Assembly: GCA_945889005.1 (NCBI GenBank)
Contig: CAMDBI010000028.1
Span: 1 to 45,689, forward strand
Direction of reading: 5' to 3'
Length of the DNA: 45,689 nucleotides
Source: Bacteroides fragilis
GTDB taxonomy: Bacteria; Bacteroidota; Bacteroidia; Bacteroidales; DTGW01
Shown: positions 43,700 through 45,689 of the stretch, piece by piece
How positions within the stretch are numbered: the first letter of the stretch is position 1
Layout: the number at the start of each line of letters is the position of its first letter
Notes under the pieces: generated by a model
The model's input: the letters and a program-made list of their open reading frames with translations, nothing else
What the model was told of the DNA's origin: nothing
Databases searched by the model: none
Made by a program: the position numbers and the translations under genes

Positions 43700-43740
43700 T
43701 ACACCCGCCCCCCTGCTTAAATTACCCCCTGAGGGGTGTA
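43700..43740. other. G/C-rich inverted repeats in the gap upstream of the 187-residue gene
   Basis: In otherwise A/T-rich DNA, TACACCC (43700-43706) is complementary to GGGTGTA (43734-43740), with the smaller hairpin ACCCC-CTGA-GGGGT (43724-43737) inside and a run of six C between. The 193-base gap (43631-43823) holds no gene. The structure could be a terminator for the 72-residue gene or a replication signal for Rep. Confidence 0.4.
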
Positions 43741-43823
43741 TGTTTATTGTGTAAAGTTGTATTGGTTTACTGTAACAAAATATAGTTAACCAAAGAAAAT
43801 AACCTAAATTATTAAGGAACTTA

Positions 43824-44042
43824 CTACCAATCATATTCTGAGGGTTCACCTTTACTCATCGTTACAGCCTCAACCTTTGGGAACACAAAGGGCATTAACT
43901 TTATTAATACTTCAATCTTTTTTTCAGGTGTTAAACTTGTTAAATAATCGGGCAAATGTTCCATTTCTTTTGCAATGATACTTTTAAGGTTTACCCTCAT
44001 ATCAATTACTTTTGTGCTTTGTTCTTTACTATCTGTTTTCAT
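43824..44042 (-). CDS. Small hypothetical protein of the accessory element
   Basis: A 72-residue protein with a polar N terminus, a central helix (LKSIIAKEMEHLPDYLTSL) and LTPEKKIEVLIKLMPFVFPKVEAVTMSKGEP. The pattern LSPExRLxxLxKLxPYVxPKVE...W is found in short proteins that accompany replication and mobility genes in Bacteroidota elements; its function is not known. It starts 46 bases after the second palindromic repeat and follows Rep, so it may be co-regulated with it. I found no DNA-binding motif. Confidence 0.6.
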   Translation of the reverse strand: MKTDSKEQSTKVIDMRVNLKSIIAKEMEHLPDYLTSLTPEKKIEVLIKLMPFVFPKVEAVTMSKGEPSEYDW

Positions 44043-44087
44043 ATTTATCTTTATGACTGTTAGAAAATCTTTTATTATTTAATGTTA

Positions 44088-44127
44088 TTACCAAATTTTG
44101 GTAAAGGAATACAACTTACTATAAGAG
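44088..44127. repeat. Palindrome-containing repeat, copy A (downstream of Rep)
   Basis: TTACCAAA-T-TTTGGTAA (44088-44104) is a perfect 8-bp-arm inverted repeat, followed by AATACA and TTACTATAAG. The same arrangement occurs at 45070-45109. It lies between the Rep stop and the 72-residue gene. Confidence 0.75.
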
Positions 44128-44134
44128 TATATTT

Positions 44135-45067
44135 TTACCTGTAATAATGCTTTATCTGTTTTATGTTTTGGTCAAGTTCATTTATCAATTCACTTTTTTC
44201 TGATATTTCTTTTTTATTCATTGCACTAAATAGCATTTCTTTTAATCGGCTATAATATTTTGGGTCGGTAAAGGTTTTTTGTGCCTTAAAATCGTTAAAT
44301 ATTGCCTCAATCTCACTTTGTCCCATTTTCTGAAATGCTATGCCACAAATGGCTTTAAATGCCTCATCGGGTTTCTTTATGGTGTTCATATTGGATATTG
44401 TTAAACTTTGTATCTTATTAATATTTATATACTCTTTTACCCATCGGTTGATAATATCAATATAAAACCGTTCATTGTACAATGTAGCCCCTGTAAATTC
44501 AGATATATTAAACTGATTGTTCAACCGCCCTTTGTGCCTCATTTCATATCTTAACAAATTGGTGTTCTGATATATTTTGGGTATTTCAACTTTTTTATTG
44601 GTTGATTCCAAAACCTTATCATAAAATATCAATTGTTTTGGCTTGGTATTGTAGTACAAAGTATCGGTTGAGGCTTGTAACCTTGTAAAGTATTTTTTAG
44701 CGCCCAAAAATGAATAATAATTGTTTGGTGGATACTTCATAATAAAATGGGTTGCAATGTCAACGGCTGTTATTTTAGCTTTGTCCATTGGTAGGCTTAA
44801 ATTATCGCTAAGGTGTTCAATTGCTTCATGTGTTCCTGAGCGTGTGAGAGTATGCAAATTGTCGGTTAAGTGAAACTTTGCCAAACTGCCTTTTACAGAT
44901 ACACCACTTTCATATATGTTTACTTTAAGATTATTGAGTGAACCACTTACAAAATAACCTTTGTCGCTTTGGTGTTCCGATATGCCAGTTAAACAGGTGG
45001 TAATGGTGGACAAATTGAAATTGTCCACCAAATACCTGTCAAACCAAAAGTTTATACTATCATACAT
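44135..45067 (-). CDS. Phage/plasmid replication initiation protein, gene II/X family
   Basis: A 310-residue protein resembling the rolling-circle replication initiators of filamentous phages (gene II/X, Phage_CRI-type) and related plasmids. Family-type blocks are VSVKGSLAKFHLTDN, VDIATHFIMKYPPNNYYSFLG, TLYYNTKPKQLIFYDKVLES and NLLRYEMRHKGRLNNQF. In this family such proteins nick the plus-strand origin through a tyrosine; I cannot single it out here. I chose ATG at 45067 over TTG at 45076, because the TTG lies inside a palindromic repeat that probably regulates the gene. The same repeat also follows the gene. No coat or assembly genes are visible. Confidence 0.75.
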   Translation of the reverse strand: MYDSINFWFDRYLVDNFNLSTITTCLTGISEHQSDKGYFVSGSLNNLKVNIYESGVSVKGSLAKFHLTDNLHTLTRSGTHEAIEHLSDNLSLPMDKAKITAVDIATHFIMKYPPNNYYSFLGAKKYFTRLQASTDTLYYNTKPKQLIFYDKVLESTNKKVEIPKIYQNTNLLRYEMRHKGRLNNQFNISEFTGATLYNERFYIDIINRWVKEYININKIQSLTISNMNTIKKPDEAFKAICGIAFQKMGQSEIEAIFNDFKAQKTFTDPKYYSRLKEMLFSAMNKKEISEKSELINELDQNIKQIKHYYR

Positions 45068-45069
45068 AT

Positions 45070-45109
45070 TTACCAAATTTTGGTAATTGAATACATATTA
45101 CTATAAGCA
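45070..45109. repeat. Palindrome-containing repeat, copy B (upstream of Rep)
   Basis: The 17-base palindrome TTACCAAATTTTGGTAA (45070-45086), then AATACA and TTACTATAAG, as in copy A. It ends three bases before the Rep ATG on the - strand and begins just after the stop of the preceding gene. An operator bound by an element-encoded repressor is the simplest reading. Confidence 0.75.
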
Positions 45110-45114
45110 TGGCA

Positions 45115-45540
45115 TTAATAATTAAAGAATGGTTTTGCCGTTGCTCTCATTTGTTGCAATGCCTCATCGAGTTCACCGTTTACCAGTTTTTTCAAATACC
45201 CCTTTATTGTGTACCGTTCATTTTCAATAATAAGTAATTCAATCTTTGTATAATCGGTGTTAATCACAAATAGAAAACCATCGTTTCTAAAATCAAACAT
45301 CGGGTTTGGTTTGGGTTCTTTTTTCCCAACTGTTTTTTTATTATTGGGTTCACCATAAGCAAACCCGCTACAATCGAGCTGCATATTAGGGTAAAGACTG
45401 CTAAAATTTAAAGAATTGCTTTGCAAAACATAGTCGGTTAACCGTTCATCGGGAGCGTTTACCATTGTGTTTGCTTTTGACATATATAAATTAAACATGC
45501 CCTTTTTATTCATAAACGGCTCAATGCCTTTGTAATAACC
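45115..45540 (-). pseudogene. Hypothetical element gene, 5' end removed by the IS21-family insertion
   Basis: The first ATG is at 45513 and would give 132 residues, but the frame is open upstream (codons for GYYKGIEPF) right up to the insertion-sequence end near 45541. Those codons look coding, so the original protein was longer and its N terminus was lost. The remaining protein has no family I recognise. Its parts are YMSKANTMVNAPDERLTDYVLQ, a central stretch with LDCSGFAYGEPNNKK, and a C-terminal FDFRNDGFLFVINTDYTKIELLIIENERYTIKGYL block, which is a beta-rich stretch. It is the gene before Rep, with which it shares orientation and repeat B. Expression from the IS end is possible. Confidence 0.6.
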
Positions 45541-45689
45541 TGCTGATTATTTCGGTCAAAGTGTACAACTCATTTCGGAGCAAAGTGTACAACTCAAAAG
45601 GTATTGATTTGTGATTGTAAATATACTTATTTTCTCTTTCTAAGAGAGTCTCCTTTTAAATCAAATCGATGTGCATTAACTGCCATTCT
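45541..45689 (-). mobile_element. IS21-family insertion sequence, terminal part (continues beyond the window)
   Basis: Two direct copies of ATTTCGG-x-CAAAGTGTACAACTCA lie at 45549-45572 and 45572-45596 (one reads GGTCAAAG, the other GGAGCAAAG), the multiple terminal repeats of IS21-family elements. The likely outer end is TG at 45541 or 45544. Inward, the - strand carries the 3' end of istB. The rest, with istA, must lie to the right of the window. Confidence 0.8.
45627..45689 (-). CDS. istB: IS21-family helper ATPase IstB, C-terminal fragment (cut by the window edge)
   Basis: The last 20 codons visible read RMAVNAHRFDLKGDSLRKRK followed by TAA at 45627-45629. This is the typical IstB C terminus (AHRxELxGxSxRKKR). 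IstB is the AAA+ helper that directs the IstA transposase. Too little is present for more detail; identity is supported by the adjoining IS21 terminal repeats. Confidence 0.75.
   Translation of the reverse strand, partial: RMAVNAHRFDLKGDSLRKRK

Larger units (their letters stand above)
43011..45540 (-). mobile_element. Accessory element with filamentous-phage-type Rep next to the initiator tRNA
   Basis: Four - strand genes (an interrupted 5'-truncated gene, Rep of gene II/X type, a 72-residue protein and a 187-residue protein) fill the segment after the tRNA terminator. The Rep type, short A/T-rich unknown genes, repeated palindromes and a nested IS21 end suggest an integrated filamentous phage or rolling-circle plasmid. 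The left boundary is a guess: no duplicated tRNA end or integrase is visible. Just inside lie GTGTAAAAA direct repeats (43017 and 43027) and the inverted GTGTA-AAAA-TACAC (43027-43040). Confidence 0.5.

Noticed and set aside
43011-45689. An integrase or recombinase for the tRNA-linked element
   Set aside because: None of the visible proteins has a tyrosine- or serine-recombinase motif; integration by a host system or an integrase outside the window remains open.

Overview
The window is AT-rich chromosomal DNA from a member of the Bacteroidota (Bacteroidetes), most likely an environmental, Bacteroidales-like lineage. Several signs point there: exported sensor proteins built from TPRs or propellers plus a SpoIIE phosphatase, a CarboxypepD_reg-like/TonB-dependent receptor, DUF5683 next to parB, a long PurF-type protein, almost no Shine-Dalgarno sequences, and repeated matches to the Bacteroidetes -7 promoter element TAnnTTTG (one with TTG at -33, upstream of the initiator tRNA).

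Layout. (1) 1-12.2 kb, mostly + strand: a TPR/SpoIIE sensor phosphatase cut by the window edge, a mitochondrial-type citrate synthase, a lipoprotein, a SPOR protein, a long amidophosphoribosyltransferase, a UbiD-family decarboxylase and a propeller/Y_Y_Y/SpoIIE sensor phosphatase; a bacteriohemerythrin lies on the - strand. (2) 12.6-19.5 kb, + strand: a complete tryptophan operon, trpE-G-D-C-F-B-A, preceded by a 19-residue leader peptide with three consecutive Trp codons and an intrinsic terminator, the layout of a ribosome-mediated attenuator. (3) 19.5-25.0 kb, - strand: a small lasso-peptide-B2-like (Transglut_core3) protein coupled by TAATG to an exported M16 peptidase, then rnc, fabF and acpP. 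(4) 25.2-31.2 kb: purN, a PAP2 phosphatase, a LytTR response regulator with its LytS-like kinase, and a divergent TonB-dependent receptor. (5) 31.4-42.7 kb, all - strand: an exported protein, an MDR oxidoreductase, two MltD-type lytic transglycosylases on either side of DUF5683-parB-parA, tatA, rseP, dxr, an M23 peptidase and a superoxide reductase. (6) 42.75-45.69 kb: an initiator tRNA with its promoter and terminator, followed by a small accessory element with a filamentous-phage-type (gene II/X) replication protein. The Rep gene is bracketed by two copies of a palindromic 40-bp repeat, and the gene upstream of it is cut by an IS21-family insertion whose istB 3' end reaches the window edge.

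How the parts work together. The trp genes form one pathway from chorismate to tryptophan with a visible regulatory switch. The - strand block combines chromosome segregation (ParAB), murein remodelling (two MltD proteins, M23), protein export and envelope proteolysis (TatA, RseP) and isoprenoid precursor synthesis (Dxr). The accessory segment next to the tRNA is the only clearly mobile part.

Most worth following up are the trp attenuator in a phylum where few are characterised, the orphan B2-like/M16 pair, the Rep element with its repeated palindrome and IS21 interruption, and the independent transcription signals between parA and parB. No rRNA gene, CRISPR array or integrase is visible. No gene-free stretch exceeds 300 bases apart from short regulatory regions that are described individually.
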